The notes below the pieces were generated by a model that saw only the letters and a program-made list of their open reading frames with translations, did no database searches and was not told where the DNA came from. Both the position numbers and the translations under genes were made by a program. From assembly GCA_002163025.1 (NCBI GenBank), contig MABF01000163.1, positions 1 through 34,618 of the forward strand: DNA of 34,618 bases. The letters are read 5' to 3'. This DNA comes from 'Osedax' symbiont bacterium Rs2_46_30_T18. GTDB lineage: Bacteria; Pseudomonadota; Gammaproteobacteria; Pseudomonadales; Balneatricaceae. This document shows positions 1-11,063 of the stretch, piece by piece; positions within the stretch are counted from its first letter, which is position 1, and each line of letters starts with the position of its first letter.

Positions 1-210
1 CTTTTTGTTAATGGTTTTCGCCGGGCAACCAGCCCGCCTGTAACCATTGCCTCAATCACAAATAATCCTGTACGCCAGGGGCGTCTTGGACTTGTTCGCT
101 GCTTCCCAAGGCCCTTAGGCCCTTAGGCATACAGCTTCCTATTGAATGAAGTAGTTCAGGGCTTCTGGGAAAAACATAAACTATCCAAGTGTAATTTAAT
201 CGTATAGTCC

Positions 211-3060
211 TTAGTGTAAAGGACCAGCAGAACTACCCGTTAATAAATGTTCAAATTCGGCTTCAGGAAGTGGCTTTGATAGAAAATAACCTTGCCCGTA
301 ATCGCAGCCCATTTGCTGGAGCAATACCAGTTGTTCTTCAGTTTCTATTCCTTCAGCGATAACTTTTATGCCAAGTTTATGAGCCATTACTACAATCGCT
401 TCACATAATGCAATATCCTCTGATTCTGAATTTAAATTCCAAACAAATGCTTTATCTATTTTTAAGTAATCTATGTCGAATCTATTTAAGTAAGCCAAAG
501 AAGAATAACCTGTACCGAAGTCGTCTAAGGCAACCTTAATATTCTGTGTGCAAAAATCGAGCAACTTTTCTGAAACTTCTTGACTTGGCCCCATTAACAA
601 TCCTTCCGTAATCTCTATTATCAAAGAGTCACTAGGCAATCCTAATTCTGTTAACTCGTCACTCCAAGCACCCACTCCTCCACTTTCGCCAAATTGTGCG
701 GGAGAGACATTAATACTGACTTGTAAATTTTTATTAAACTGAGAACGCCAATATTTTAGCTTCTTCATTGAGGTCTGGAACACCCAGTTGCCTATTTGAT
801 TAATCTGTCCTGTCTCTTCTGCTAGAGGTATGAATTCATCGGGGCTTATGAAACCTTTGTCCGGATTATTCCAGCGAATTAATGCTTCTGCTTTGACCAT
901 AGTTACGTCTTTTAAACAGAAAATTGGTTGATAATGTAACTGAAATTCATCTTGTTCTAAGGCACTTCTTAGAGCCTTGATTAAATTTAGTCTTGCTATA
1001 GCCTTTTCATACATCTTGGGAGTGAAATACTCGAATCTATTACGTCCAGAATCTTTAGCTGCATACATGGCCTGATCGGCATTTTTGATCAAAGAACTCA
1101 CATCTGCTCCGTCATCAGGGTAGACGGTGATGCCTATACTTGTAGAAATATACGCCAATTCATCATCTATTTGAAAAGGGATTGATAGTTGCTCGAGTGC
1201 TTTATTAGCGATTTCTTCAACAACACTTAAGCTGGATATATTCTCTAAAATAATAGTGAATTCATCTCCTCCTAAGCGGGCGACGGTAGCAGTATCAATA
1301 CCAGAAATACAAGATAGTAGCCTTTTAGATGTCTCTTGTATTATTTTGTCACCAACATGGTGACCTAATGTGTCATTTACTTCTTTAAATTGATCTAAAT
1401 CGAGAAATAATAGAAAAAGATTACACTGTTTCTGTTCAGCGATATTGAGTGCAGATCTCAATTTGTTGAAAAAATTATAGCGGTTCGGCAAACCTGTTAA
1501 GGAGTCTAGATTTGCCTGTTTCCAAATAACTTCATCAGCTTTTTTTCTAGCAGTAATATCCCTAAAACTCCACAACCTACCGAAGTATTGGCCGGAGTCA
1601 GATGTCATCGGGGCGGTGTATCTCTCCATTATTCTGCCGTCTAAAAGATCAATCTCTTCTGTACAGATAAGGGTTGGTTGCAGGCGAATTTCTTCAATAC
1701 GCTGTAAAAAATAGTCCGGAGCAACTAGCTTTTTAACTATTATTTTTAATAGATCTCTGTTGTCACCATTTTCTATGACCGCTTTATCTATTTGCCATAA
1801 ATCAATATAGCGTTGATTAGCCGATATAATGTGATAATTATCCCCAATCGCCAACATCCCTTCAATCGAAGCCTCTTGCTGAGTGGAGAGTAAAATATTT
1901 TTAAACTCTATTTCCTCTTTGGCAATTAGCCTCTCTTTAGATCTATTTCGATAATGTAAAGTACTTATTAATAACATAATAAATAATAGAGCAATGAATG
2001 CCGTATACCACCAAAACATGTTTATTGGTGGCTTACTGTCATATATAAAACCCTCAAAGTGATAGTTCTCTTCTAACATATCTAAATCAGCATATGTGTC
2101 TGCTATATGACGCCAGCGACCTGGATTCATATAGCCTATGTCTACCAATTTAGGTTGAACTAATGACACCATTTGATTGTATTCGTAATATAGGTGTTCT
2201 GAAGTGTTTCGAGTGGAGTATTTTTTTAAAATTAAATCAATTATTTTATCAGGGTTTTTAAAAGCATAGTTCCAACCAAGCATGCTTGCTTTTCTAAACG
2301 CTTCCACTCTCTCTGGGTTTTTATTTATTTCCTTTTCACTTGTAAATAAGTTATCGCCATAGAAATCAATGCCTGCTGATCGAGGACTGAATGAATGATA
2401 ATTAAAGCCCTGCCTGTCTAGATAACCCGTTTCATTAGTCGTATATGCTGAAAAACCATCGACTTTGCCTTCCATTAAATCACGAGGGTTAAAACTGTGC
2501 GGTATTATGGAAAGTGACTCTAAAGATATAGACTCTTGATTTAAATAGGCTATCAACTCATCCGCTTGATCAGCGATCATTACTTTTTTACCAACAATGT
2601 CGTGAATGCTTTGGATATTGGTGATTTTTGGCATTAATAATGTGTAAGGAGAATGCTGGAAAATTACACCTAAAACCACAACAGGGCTGTTTTTGCTATG
2701 CTCAAGAATTAAACTGCTACTACCTATACCGAAATGGGCACCACCGGATAGAACCTCTCGTAATGGCTCATCACCTTTTTGGCCTTCAACAATTTCTACA
2801 TCTAAGCCAGCAGCAGTATAATAGCCCTGCTCTAGAGCAGCGTAATAACCTGCAAATTGAAACTGATGCAGATACTTAAGTTGTAACTTAACTTTTTCTA
2901 AAGCGAACCCTTGTGTCGGAAAAACACATATACAGAGAATAAGAGCACTTACTGTTTTGAATATTGAGCATTTAATACGATTGTATAAAAAAGATATAAA
3001 AATTGGCCAATAGGTATGAGGTGGTTGCTTAGAATACAACTTATTTCTCCTAAGGATCAT
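211..3060 (-). CDS. Hybrid signalling protein: N-terminal NMT1/THI5-like periplasmic substrate-binding domain, TM helix, PAS-like region, GGDEF, EAL
   Basis: 949 aa ORF. N-terminal signal-like segment then VKLQLKYLHQFQFAGYYAALEQGYYTAAGLDVEIVEG (NMT1-type SBP); TM FWWYTAFIALLFIMLLISTLHY; LDSLTGLPNR and ARLGGDEF (GGDEF); KAEALIRW, DDFGTGYSSLAYL, KVIAEGIET (EAL). Confidence 0.93.
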   Translation of the reverse strand: MILRRNKLYSKQPPHTYWPIFISFLYNRIKCSIFKTVSALILCICVFPTQGFALEKVKLQLKYLHQFQFAGYYAALEQGYYTAAGLDVEIVEGQKGDEPLREVLSGGAHFGIGSSSLILEHSKNSPVVVLGVIFQHSPYTLLMPKITNIQSIHDIVGKKVMIADQADELIAYLNQESISLESLSIIPHSFNPRDLMEGKVDGFSAYTTNETGYLDRQGFNYHSFSPRSAGIDFYGDNLFTSEKEINKNPERVEAFRKASMLGWNYAFKNPDKIIDLILKKYSTRNTSEHLYYEYNQMVSLVQPKLVDIGYMNPGRWRHIADTYADLDMLEENYHFEGFIYDSKPPINMFWWYTAFIALLFIMLLISTLHYRNRSKERLIAKEEIEFKNILLSTQQEASIEGMLAIGDNYHIISANQRYIDLWQIDKAVIENGDNRDLLKIIVKKLVAPDYFLQRIEEIRLQPTLICTEEIDLLDGRIMERYTAPMTSDSGQYFGRLWSFRDITARKKADEVIWKQANLDSLTGLPNRYNFFNKLRSALNIAEQKQCNLFLLFLDLDQFKEVNDTLGHHVGDKIIQETSKRLLSCISGIDTATVARLGGDEFTIILENISSLSVVEEIANKALEQLSIPFQIDDELAYISTSIGITVYPDDGADVSSLIKNADQAMYAAKDSGRNRFEYFTPKMYEKAIARLNLIKALRSALEQDEFQLHYQPIFCLKDVTMVKAEALIRWNNPDKGFISPDEFIPLAEETGQINQIGNWVFQTSMKKLKYWRSQFNKNLQVSINVSPAQFGESGGVGAWSDELTELGLPSDSLIIEITEGLLMGPSQEVSEKLLDFCTQNIKVALDDFGTGYSSLAYLNRFDIDYLKIDKAFVWNLNSESEDIALCEAIVVMAHKLGIKVIAEGIETEEQLVLLQQMGCDYGQGYFLSKPLPEAEFEHLLTGSSAGPLH

Positions 3061-3549
3061 CTTTGACTAGGTAGAGTGATAGGAAGCTACTAAATCATAC
3101 TGTTTAAAGGTTAGTCGACAACAATCTGCACAGCAAGAAACTCTGAAAGCAATTGCACTGTCTAATTAACTTTGAACTGATCCTAGCACACTATGCCATC
3201 ACAGGTCGCAGAGACAAACACGTTATACTCTGCACCTGTTGCTAAGATCAATGCACAGTAGTGTGTATGAGAAAACAGAACAACAAAGGGGAGTGAGTTA
3301 TAGCATCAATGCTAAGCCGTTATCACAGTAGGCACTGCAAAGAGCCAGTAAACTAAAAAACATCAGTCAATGCCAATTTACGCTCAAACTGCTCGGTCTA
3401 AACAGTGGCGAATGTCCCCTTTTGGCCGGTGCTGTCAATTACAACTCAGCATCAACCTAGCCCGTAACATCCTATTAGCTACCTTGCAATGCCAGGCACT
3501 TTGATAGCCAGATATATTCTTAAAAATCAAGAAGTTACCAATACGTCAA

Positions 3550-3960
3550 TTAACCCTGATCAGCATATACCTGAAGCCTTTGATTTAGTGTACCTGTATG
3601 CAATTCGAAGAGGTGATTATCAAAGTCATAAAAATAAAGTGACTCAGATTCACCTTCTACCCTAGGGCGCGGCGGTTTGATGTCAACACCAAGAGCGCGT
3701 AATCTCAGTTCAAACTGCCTTAAATCACTTGAAGACACTTTAAAAGCAACATGCTGATATGTACGATCAACAGGCGAGTTCCCTACAATTGCAGCCAGCC
3801 AGGTATCACCCAACACAAAAAACTTTTCCCGGGGAGCCTGGATGTCAATATCCTTGTTGTCGAAAATTTCTTTAGCCCCAAGGCCTTCACATAAGAACTG
3901 CGTCATACGGTCTATATCGTTAACGACGAAGGTGATATGACTGACTGAATCAACTTTCAT
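3550..3960 (-). CDS. FosX/FosA-family glyoxalase-superfamily protein, probable fosfomycin-inactivating enzyme (FosX-like)
   Basis: 136 aa; SHITFVVND, TYQHVAFKV, SLYFYDFDNHLFELHTGTL. Metal-ligand His/His/Glu positions are present, and a Glu in REKFF matches the FosX catalytic-base position. Confidence 0.8.
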   Translation of the reverse strand: MKVDSVSHITFVVNDIDRMTQFLCEGLGAKEIFDNKDIDIQAPREKFFVLGDTWLAAIVGNSPVDRTYQHVAFKVSSSDLRQFELRLRALGVDIKPPRPRVEGESESLYFYDFDNHLFELHTGTLNQRLQVYADQG

Positions 3961-4268
3961 ATTTACTCGCTACACTGTGGTATGGGAAATTAATTTTCTC
4001 TAACAGAAGATAAACTGTGGATTTCAGATATAGATATTATTCCACAAGGTAATGTTACCTAACTGTTTACGGCCGTTACAAATACTTTTAAAAAATCAAT
4101 TTGCTGACAAAAGCGGGACTTAAAGTTTAGATTCCGATTAGTAGAACGACCTATGGCTGCTTTTAACCGAGAATAGCCCAGTGCACAACAGTGCAAAATA
4201 ATTTGAATACAAGAACAGACTGGGCTGTGGATCTGGCCCAGCCCATACTCGCTATTGAAAACATCGCT

Positions 4269-4301
4269 AAAACACCTTTTAATTCTATTAGAGGGTGTTT
4301 T
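4269..4301 (-). terminator. Candidate Rho-independent terminator downstream of MCP gene
   Basis: Inverted repeat aaaacacc ... ggtgtttt just past the stop of the minus-strand MCP ORF (4329-5867). Confidence 0.5.
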
Positions 4302-4328
4302 ACTGCTAACTTTCGACCCGCTAATTTA

Positions 4329-5867
4329 TCAACTCTTATATTTAACCACCGACTGGCTCATAGCGGTGGCGAAATCTAAAAGTTTAGTACTTGAGTCAAC
4401 GTTTCTACCTGCATTACTGGCGGTGACTTCCGATATATCGCGGATACTGCCGACGTTGTCTTTAACTTCGATGGTCATTTGCGTCTGTTGGTCAACAGCA
4501 GTGGCTATCTGCGTGCTCATATCGGCAATGGCAGTGATATCTTCAGATATCTGTTGTAGCACTTTACCCGCTTTATTTACCTGCTCAGTACTGTCTTGGC
4601 CCTGCAAATGGCACTCTTCTATCAACGTCACTATTTCCGAGGTTCTCTGCTGTAGGATATTAATGATGCCACTTATCTCCTCAGTAGACTCTTGGGTGCG
4701 CATCGCCAAGTTTCTTACCTCATCGGCAACCACAGCGAAACCGCGTCCGTGTTCACCGGCACGGGCCGCTTCTATTGATGCATTTAGCGCCAGCAGATTA
4801 GTTTGATCGGCAATTCCTTTAATGACATCTAATACTTTGTCTATGGCCTTGCTCTCTTCGACTAACACTGTCGCTGAGCGACTGGACTCGGTCAATTTCT
4901 CTGCTAAAATGGCAATTTTTTGCGTTGTTTCATCGACACTTATCTGTCCCTGCATAGCATTTGAAGTCGCTTGCTGTGCGAGTTGCGAAGCAGATTCTGT
5001 ATTGCTTGAGATCTCACCGATCGTCTCCTCCATCTGCGCGGTAGCCGCGGCAACCTGATCGGCAGTGTGCAGTTGTTCTTGCATGCCCTCCTGGTTGTTG
5101 GATGCCTGAGTTGTCATACTTTGCGCAGAGACAGTTAAATTCGACGTTATCGAATTTACCTCATTAATTATTTTCTGAAAGCTGTCTAGCAGAGAATTGA
5201 AGTATTCGCTCACTTGAGCCATTTCATCATTTCCCCGATAGCTTATCCGCTGGGTTAAGTCATGGCTCTGTGAGATGCTGATCACTCTGTCACTAAGCAA
5301 TGTGATAGGTTTGATAATACTCAAATTAAGGACAACGCAGGCAACCAACACAATCAGTGCAACTACAGCTGTTATGCTCAGACTAAAGTTCTGGATTTCA
5401 CTGCTCTGCGATGCAAGGAGCTCAATAACTTCTGTTGCTGTTACTGCCATAGCCTGCTGCATATTAGCCGCTGCCACTGATAAATCCTTTTGTAATCCAG
5501 GCTTTTGCTGAGTTTCATAGAGCTGCGCATAAATTTTCGACGAGTTGACAACGGCCAAACTTAATACATTTACACTACGCTGCTCAAAGTCTTGCTCGAC
5601 ATACAACGATCTTAATTGTTCCACTTGCGAATTAACATCGACAAGGGTTTCGCTGACAGCTTCCGCGTTATTAGCCTGCATACCAGCAACTAAGTTGCGT
5701 TGCAGATTACTCAGCTTTTCTATGCTGCTGCCAAGCTGGGTAACAATTTGCTGTTTACTTTGTTGCTGTTGTAGTTGTGTCGATTGATTCAGGATCACAA
5801 AAAAAAGAGCAGCAAATCCTAGTGCTACTATTGCAGTGCTTGCTATTAACTTATGTTTAATGAACAT
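4329..5867 (-). CDS. Methyl-accepting chemotaxis protein (TM, HAMP, MCP signal domain)
   Basis: 512 aa; two TM segments, HAMP-like [21 protein letters not shown], and hairpin [44 protein letters not shown]. Confidence 0.95.
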   Translation of the reverse strand: MFIKHKLIASTAIVALGFAALFFVILNQSTQLQQQQSKQQIVTQLGSSIEKLSNLQRNLVAGMQANNAEAVSETLVDVNSQVEQLRSLYVEQDFEQRSVNVLSLAVVNSSKIYAQLYETQQKPGLQKDLSVAAANMQQAMAVTATEVIELLASQSSEIQNFSLSITAVVALIVLVACVVLNLSIIKPITLLSDRVISISQSHDLTQRISYRGNDEMAQVSEYFNSLLDSFQKIINEVNSITSNLTVSAQSMTTQASNNQEGMQEQLHTADQVAAATAQMEETIGEISSNTESASQLAQQATSNAMQGQISVDETTQKIAILAEKLTESSRSATVLVEESKAIDKVLDVIKGIADQTNLLALNASIEAARAGEHGRGFAVVADEVRNLAMRTQESTEEISGIINILQQRTSEIVTLIEECHLQGQDSTEQVNKAGKVLQQISEDITAIADMSTQIATAVDQQTQMTIEVKDNVGSIRDISEVTASNAGRNVDSSTKLLDFATAMSQSVVKYKS

Positions 5868-6100
5868 CTCATTTCCCTTATTAGTTTAACGCTCTGCCAG
5901 TACAAGACCTGCAGCTTCCTGAGGATGGCATATTATAGGGGTAACGCTGTCGATGTGCATGATTTAAATATATTTATTTTTGATCTTTATCCGGTTGCCA
6001 GTACACTTTTACGCTACGTCCTCTCATTTAAGATAACTCTAGCCATGCAGACATGAGATACCAGATAAGCCCTTATGGACGGGCCTCTCTGGCAATTTTA

Positions 6101-7024
6101 TTAACTGAAAGACAAAAATAACGGGATCAATACTGGCACTAACAGACTCAACACAAAACCACTGGCGATAGCGGTGGGGATAATCCCGGCGCCGTGGAAT
6201 TTACCTAACATAGGCAAGGTAAAATCCATCGCGGTGGCACCTGACACTCCAACCGTACAATGACTTCCCAGACGGCTCAGTAGCGGAATCATCATCAAGG
6301 CAACAACCTCTCTGGCAATATCCAGCAAAAACGCGGTGGTTCCCAACACCGGGCTACCTAGGTCAGTGATCAGTATTCCCGACAAGCTATACCAACCGAA
6401 CCCTGAAGCCACTGCCAGCGCTGAAAAGATTGGCATATTTAACAGCCATCCGGCAAACGCAGCGGCAGCGAGAGTGCTAACTAATACCACCGCACTGATA
6501 ATTAATCCCTGGGTATTCAGGAACAGAGAGCGCAAGCGATAATTTGCCTGGTGTAACTGCCGCCCGATCATAAACAGTAATAAATACAACAGCCAGGCAA
6601 CTGATTCTTCAGCAGCACTAAAATATCCTTCAGAAAAGTAACCTGCCAGGCCTCCCCCCACTACCCAGACAACCGTTAGAATGGAGTCAGAGAACACTGA
6701 CCAACTCATTGGCAGTTTGGCCTTACCTACCGCGACTTGTTGCTTTTTCTCACTAAGGCCGAGGTAACGACTACTGAGCGTTAAAGCGCCAATGTTCGCC
6801 AGCATGATCAAACTGAACAGAACAATTGCCATCACTCCAGAAGTGTAGAGTTTGTCTGCAAGCTGCTCTAAAGCACCAATGCCGTAGCCGATTAGCCCCA
6901 ACATGATATATGTCAGCCACTTCAAACAACTGTCAATGATACGTGGGGTTAATAGCTTTAAGTCCCAGTAAAAACCTAACAACAAAGCCACGATTAAGGG
7001 TACTAAGGTATACAAAATGGTCAT
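6101..7024 (-). CDS. LysO-family (DUF340) lysine exporter-like membrane protein
   Basis: 307 aa polytopic protein; GFGWYSLSGILITDLGSPVLGTTAFLLDIAREVVALMMIPLL and DFTLPMLGKFHGAGIIPTAIASGFVLSLLVPVLIPLFL match the LysO/YbjE pattern. Confidence 0.85.
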   Translation of the reverse strand: MTILYTLVPLIVALLLGFYWDLKLLTPRIIDSCLKWLTYIMLGLIGYGIGALEQLADKLYTSGVMAIVLFSLIMLANIGALTLSSRYLGLSEKKQQVAVGKAKLPMSWSVFSDSILTVVWVVGGGLAGYFSEGYFSAAEESVAWLLYLLLFMIGRQLHQANYRLRSLFLNTQGLIISAVVLVSTLAAAAFAGWLLNMPIFSALAVASGFGWYSLSGILITDLGSPVLGTTAFLLDIAREVVALMMIPLLSRLGSHCTVGVSGATAMDFTLPMLGKFHGAGIIPTAIASGFVLSLLVPVLIPLFLSFS

Positions 7025-7065
7025 TTCTTATCTCTATCTATTTGATTTCGCATGTGACTACTGCT

Positions 7066-8457
7066 TCAGATTTTAGCTAAAATGCAACCTTGCGGACTGT
7101 CTTTAACTGCAAACCCCAACTTAAGAATTTGCTCGCGCAACTCATCACTTTGCTGCCAATGCTTTGCAGCCCTGGCTTGCTGGCGCTGTTCTGCCAAATC
7201 CAGTACCGCTTGAGGCACAGTTTCAACCACTGGCTGACGCTCAAGTGAAAGCGCCAATACTTGATCAAAATACAAAATGGTGGCCTTTTTATCAGCATCC
7301 GACAACGCGCTTTTAGTCACGGCCCAAAGTACCGCCAGGGCCTGAGGCGTTTTAAGATCGCTGTTGATGCACTGCATGAACTGCCGCACAAACTCCACAC
7401 TGAGCTCACCGCCATCAGGCCACTGACTGAGCATTTTTGTTAAACGCTTCAGGGCCGTTGCCGCGCTATCCAGAGCTTTTATACTAAACTGTAAATGGCT
7501 TCGATAGTGGCTGGTTAACACTAAATAGCGAAACGCCAGTGGATCATAGCCCTGGTTAATCAGCTCACTTAACAGCAGCGACTTTCCAGATTTGGATAGC
7601 TTTTCTTTACCTAATTGTAAAAAATATCCGTGCATCCAGAAATTAGCTGGCTGATGATCGTGCCGGCCTTCGCACTGAGCAATTTCATTGGAGTGATGAA
7701 CCGGAATATGGTCCTCGCCACCGACATGAATATCAAATTTATTACCCAGATATTTCTCCGACATAGCAGAACATTCAATGTGCCAACCCGGAAACCCTTC
7801 ACCCCATGGACTACTCCACTGCATTTGCCGCTGGCCATCGGGGCTGAATTTCCACAGCGCAAAATCAGTAACCCGTTTCTTTTCCCCAATGTCTACCCTG
7901 GCCCCGGCTTGTAAGCCCTCAATATCAAGTTTTGCCAATTTACCGTAACTGGGTAGCTTCGCCGTATCAAAATATACGCCGTCACTGGTCTGATAGGTGT
8001 AACCGCGCTGCTGCAATATTTCAACGTATTCTATCTGCTCAGGGATATGCTCAGTTGCCCGACAGATAGTGGTTGGTCGCTTAATCCCTAAGTAATCTAA
8101 ATCATCAAAGAAAGCTTTTTCAAAAAACTTGGCGATATCCCATGCCGATTTACCTTGCTTGCGGGCGCCTTTCTCCATTTTGTCTTCACCGCTGTCAGCA
8201 TCTGAGGTCAAGTGACCGACATCGGTGATATTCATTACATGGTTCAACTGGAAGCCATTTAACTCTAGAACCCGGCGCAACACATCGACAAAAAGATAGC
8301 TGCGTAAATTCCCAAGGTGCGCGTAGTCGTAGACGGTTGGACCACAGGCATACAGTGAAACCGACTCTTTTGATATGGGTATAAATTTATGTATTTCCCG
8401 ACGGTAAGTGTCGTACAGTTCCACATCTGGATGCTTGGTATTCATTATAAATCTCAT
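7066..8457 (-). CDS. cysS: Cysteinyl-tRNA synthetase
   Basis: 463 aa; YACGPTVYDYAHLGNLRSYLFVDVLRRVL, GWHIECSAMSEKYLG, DIHVGGEDHIPVHHSNEIAQCEG, KEKLSKSGKSLLLSEL (KMSKS variant). Start may be the internal Met at 8445. Confidence 0.96.
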   Translation of the reverse strand: MRFIMNTKHPDVELYDTYRREIHKFIPISKESVSLYACGPTVYDYAHLGNLRSYLFVDVLRRVLELNGFQLNHVMNITDVGHLTSDADSGEDKMEKGARKQGKSAWDIAKFFEKAFFDDLDYLGIKRPTTICRATEHIPEQIEYVEILQQRGYTYQTSDGVYFDTAKLPSYGKLAKLDIEGLQAGARVDIGEKKRVTDFALWKFSPDGQRQMQWSSPWGEGFPGWHIECSAMSEKYLGNKFDIHVGGEDHIPVHHSNEIAQCEGRHDHQPANFWMHGYFLQLGKEKLSKSGKSLLLSELINQGYDPLAFRYLVLTSHYRSHLQFSIKALDSAATALKRLTKMLSQWPDGGELSVEFVRQFMQCINSDLKTPQALAVLWAVTKSALSDADKKATILYFDQVLALSLERQPVVETVPQAVLDLAEQRQQARAAKHWQQSDELREQILKLGFAVKDSPQGCILAKI

Positions 8458-8523
8458 TATTTCACAAAAGGTGTCAGTAAAAACCCAAGGTTCGTGTCGC
8501 TATCACTCAGTCATTCCAGGCAC

Positions 8524-8555
8524 AAAAAAAGGGCCGGTAACGTTAATTAGCGGCC
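8524..8555 (-). terminator. Candidate Rho-independent terminator downstream of second MCP
   Basis: On the minus strand: ggggccgctaattaacgttaccggcccttttttt, a GC stem followed by a T-run. Confidence 0.65.
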
Positions 8556-8762
8556 CCTGATTTCTTGGTAGTGATATTACACAGGAAGACTCGACCGCAT
8601 TGGCGTACAACAGCATTTAGCGCAGCTGTTGCAGGCGATCTGTTGTTTATAAACGCTATTGGCTAATAATTTATTCACTGTGTCTGTCATTCCATCGTTA
8701 ATTATTGGGCGATTTAAGCCTTGTCTACTGTTTGCAAAGTGCCGAATTTACTCTCTCTTTCT

Positions 8763-10751
8763 CTAGATCTGATATCCAGCTACCCGATTATTCAAAATTT
8801 CACAGGCCGCTGTCAAGTTATTCGTCTGCTGTTTTGCTTTTACCGCCCTGCGTGCCGCACTGTTTAACTGTGACTGCACATTCACGATACTTAGTTTCAC
8901 TTCATCAACTGATCCCGATTGCTGTGCAGTGCGCTCGGAAATTTGCTGATTACTGTGTTTGATTTTTTCATAAATGGCTTCTGCCGTTTGTAGCTGCTCA
9001 ACCACTTGCTGAGTTCCAAGTACAGAATCTTGTGCGGTCTGTTTTTGTTGCAGCATCGAGCTGGTCACTTCTGCAGCGGAGTTCTGCAGTGCATCGAGAA
9101 TCTTTTTTATCTCAGAGGTTGATTCTTGGGTGCGCTGTGCCAGTAGCCTGACTTCATTGGCAACTACTGCAAAACCTCTACCACTCTCACCCGCCCGCGC
9201 CGCTTCAATCGCCGCGTTAAGCGCCAATAGATTAGTTTGCTCTGAGATAGAGCCAATTATATCCAGAACCGACCCGATATCTCGAGTGTCCTGATTTAAT
9301 TGTGATATGACTGCCTCCCCTGCACAAATCTGGGTCGCCAACTGTTTAATGTTGTGTTGTAAATCCGACATCACAACTACACTTTGATTTATCGCAACTC
9401 GCCCGGACTTTACTGACCCCACCGCCCCTGCTACATCTTCATCTACCTGGGCAAATGATGCCAACAACTGATAAATACTGTCCACCACTTGATCCGTTTG
9501 TAACTTCTGCTCAATCGTCCCCTGGTGAATTTGCTCAGTGCCCTGACTAATATTGATTGTAGCCTGCTCCAGATTAGTGCTTTCGGAGCGAATTTCTGCC
9601 ACTAACTCAGCTAGAAACAACCTAAGTTTTTCTGCACTAGAGGCTAAATGCTGCAGTTCCTGAAATCGCACTCGTTGCTGTAATTTTTCTGAAAAGTCCC
9701 CGGTGCCAAGCTTGGCCAGATATTGTGCAACTGAAGCTATGGCTGCCATACTGGCTCTTTGGGTCAACAGCGTTGCAATACCGGTGGCAAATAGCAACGA
9801 CAGTAGCACTAGCAAAGCACTATAGACTTTGTTTTCAATCTCCACTCTGGACTGCTCAATATACTTTTCGCTGCTAGCAACCAAAGCGACTAAATTGTCA
9901 ATCATCCCAGTAACTTCACTTTTCGCCTGTAGTGATAGATTCAACAGATTAGAAGTTCGCTGTATTTCATCCAGATACCTATTGGCCAGAGAGTTTAGCT
10001 CTGCAATAGGTTCAGTACCGGCATCAATAAACTGCCCAGCACTATTTGCATCCGACTCCGGTGAGTCATCCAGCTCCATCATTGCCGCAAAATCATCCTC
10101 TTCGGCCTCTGCAACTACGCCCAAAAGCGGTAGCTGCGCTAAGCGCATTGAATCTTCCTGTATCTGCTTGCTCAGCAGCTCAATACTCTCTCGCAGCAAG
10201 ACAGTATTGGTGCGAAAATACTTATCGCGGATCAATATTCTCTGGCTGATGGCCTGAGCGATTTTTAGACTAAGCTGCTGCAGGGCAACAGCCGTTTCTC
10301 TGTTTTGCTCAGTCGCTGCAGCGCTAATGTATTCATTGATACTCTCAAGCAGCGCCAGTGATTCGCGCTCGTTTTGCACTACTAACCCTTGAATATCCCC
10401 GGCAAGTTTTCCCGCCGCTAGCAGCTTCTGTTGCATGCTTTGCTGTAGCAGCTCGACCCCAGGCAATACTTGTTGTTGCACAGCTTGCGGCAACTGCGAT
10501 AGAGATTGCGGTACTTGTTGTGCCATGTAGTCACGAGCGGACGCTAAGTCTGACAAATTGCCTGTGGTTAAATAATTATCGATCAGTCCTCTGGTGGTCA
10601 CCGAAATACTTTCTACTAAACTGAAATATTGCCGATTCATTTGAAAAGGCAGTTTTAATTGCTGAAACCCCCAGTAAACGCTACTGCCCATTCCAACAAT
10701 GGCGGTTAATAACAATATAGAAGTAATACGGTTGAGAACAGTTAAGCGCAT
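8763..10751 (-). CDS. Methyl-accepting chemotaxis protein with long helical sensor region
   Basis: 662 aa; N-terminal TM, second [26 protein letters not shown] hairpin [44 protein letters not shown]. Confidence 0.93.
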   Translation of the reverse strand: MRLTVLNRITSILLLTAIVGMGSSVYWGFQQLKLPFQMNRQYFSLVESISVTTRGLIDNYLTTGNLSDLASARDYMAQQVPQSLSQLPQAVQQQVLPGVELLQQSMQQKLLAAGKLAGDIQGLVVQNERESLALLESINEYISAAATEQNRETAVALQQLSLKIAQAISQRILIRDKYFRTNTVLLRESIELLSKQIQEDSMRLAQLPLLGVVAEAEEDDFAAMMELDDSPESDANSAGQFIDAGTEPIAELNSLANRYLDEIQRTSNLLNLSLQAKSEVTGMIDNLVALVASSEKYIEQSRVEIENKVYSALLVLLSLLFATGIATLLTQRASMAAIASVAQYLAKLGTGDFSEKLQQRVRFQELQHLASSAEKLRLFLAELVAEIRSESTNLEQATINISQGTEQIHQGTIEQKLQTDQVVDSIYQLLASFAQVDEDVAGAVGSVKSGRVAINQSVVVMSDLQHNIKQLATQICAGEAVISQLNQDTRDIGSVLDIIGSISEQTNLLALNAAIEAARAGESGRGFAVVANEVRLLAQRTQESTSEIKKILDALQNSAAEVTSSMLQQKQTAQDSVLGTQQVVEQLQTAEAIYEKIKHSNQQISERTAQQSGSVDEVKLSIVNVQSQLNSAARRAVKAKQQTNNLTAACEILNNRVAGYQI

Positions 10752-11063
10752 AGTGACAACTCTAAGTTATGGAATGTGCAAACATGTCCGGTTGCTTCTG
10801 CCACAGGGCAGTTTACCGGCTTGATTTGCATGTCCCTAAAATATGTGCCGTCAGATTAATACAGTTTTATGAAGCTTTAATGACACTGCGTGCAGTTTAT
10901 TGCGCTGCTTGCCCTAGCACAAAAATGTTGGTTTTAGTTCAGTGAAATTCTTTCAAGATGCGTGAAACTCTACAGCCCCTATGTTTGTAGGGTTTAGATT
11001 TCAGTAAGCATTATTAACGGCAGGAGTTCGGCGAGGAGTGAAACGACAATACCTCTGGGAGTC

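Noticed and set aside
110-127. Tandem GGCCCTTA x2 near the left edge
   Set aside because: Only two 8-bp units; too short to call a repeat element.
4165-4240. AGCCCAGT / ACTGGGCT and GGGCTG / CAGCCC inverted repeats between the FosX-like gene and the MCP
   Set aside because: Could be a terminator-like or small repeat structure, but overlapping alternatives and no T-run make the call unreliable.
4255-5787. Several plus-strand ORFs (4255-4806, 4822-5058, 5275-5511, 5545-5787)
   Set aside because: All but the extreme 5' end lie antisense to a clearly coding MCP gene; no family motifs.
7611-7914. Overlapping plus and minus ORFs of 92-94 aa inside cysS
   Set aside because: They overlap the conserved catalytic region of cysS; out-of-frame shadows.
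9829-10257. Plus-strand 142 aa Ser-rich ORF
   Set aside because: Antisense to the second MCP; shadow ORF.
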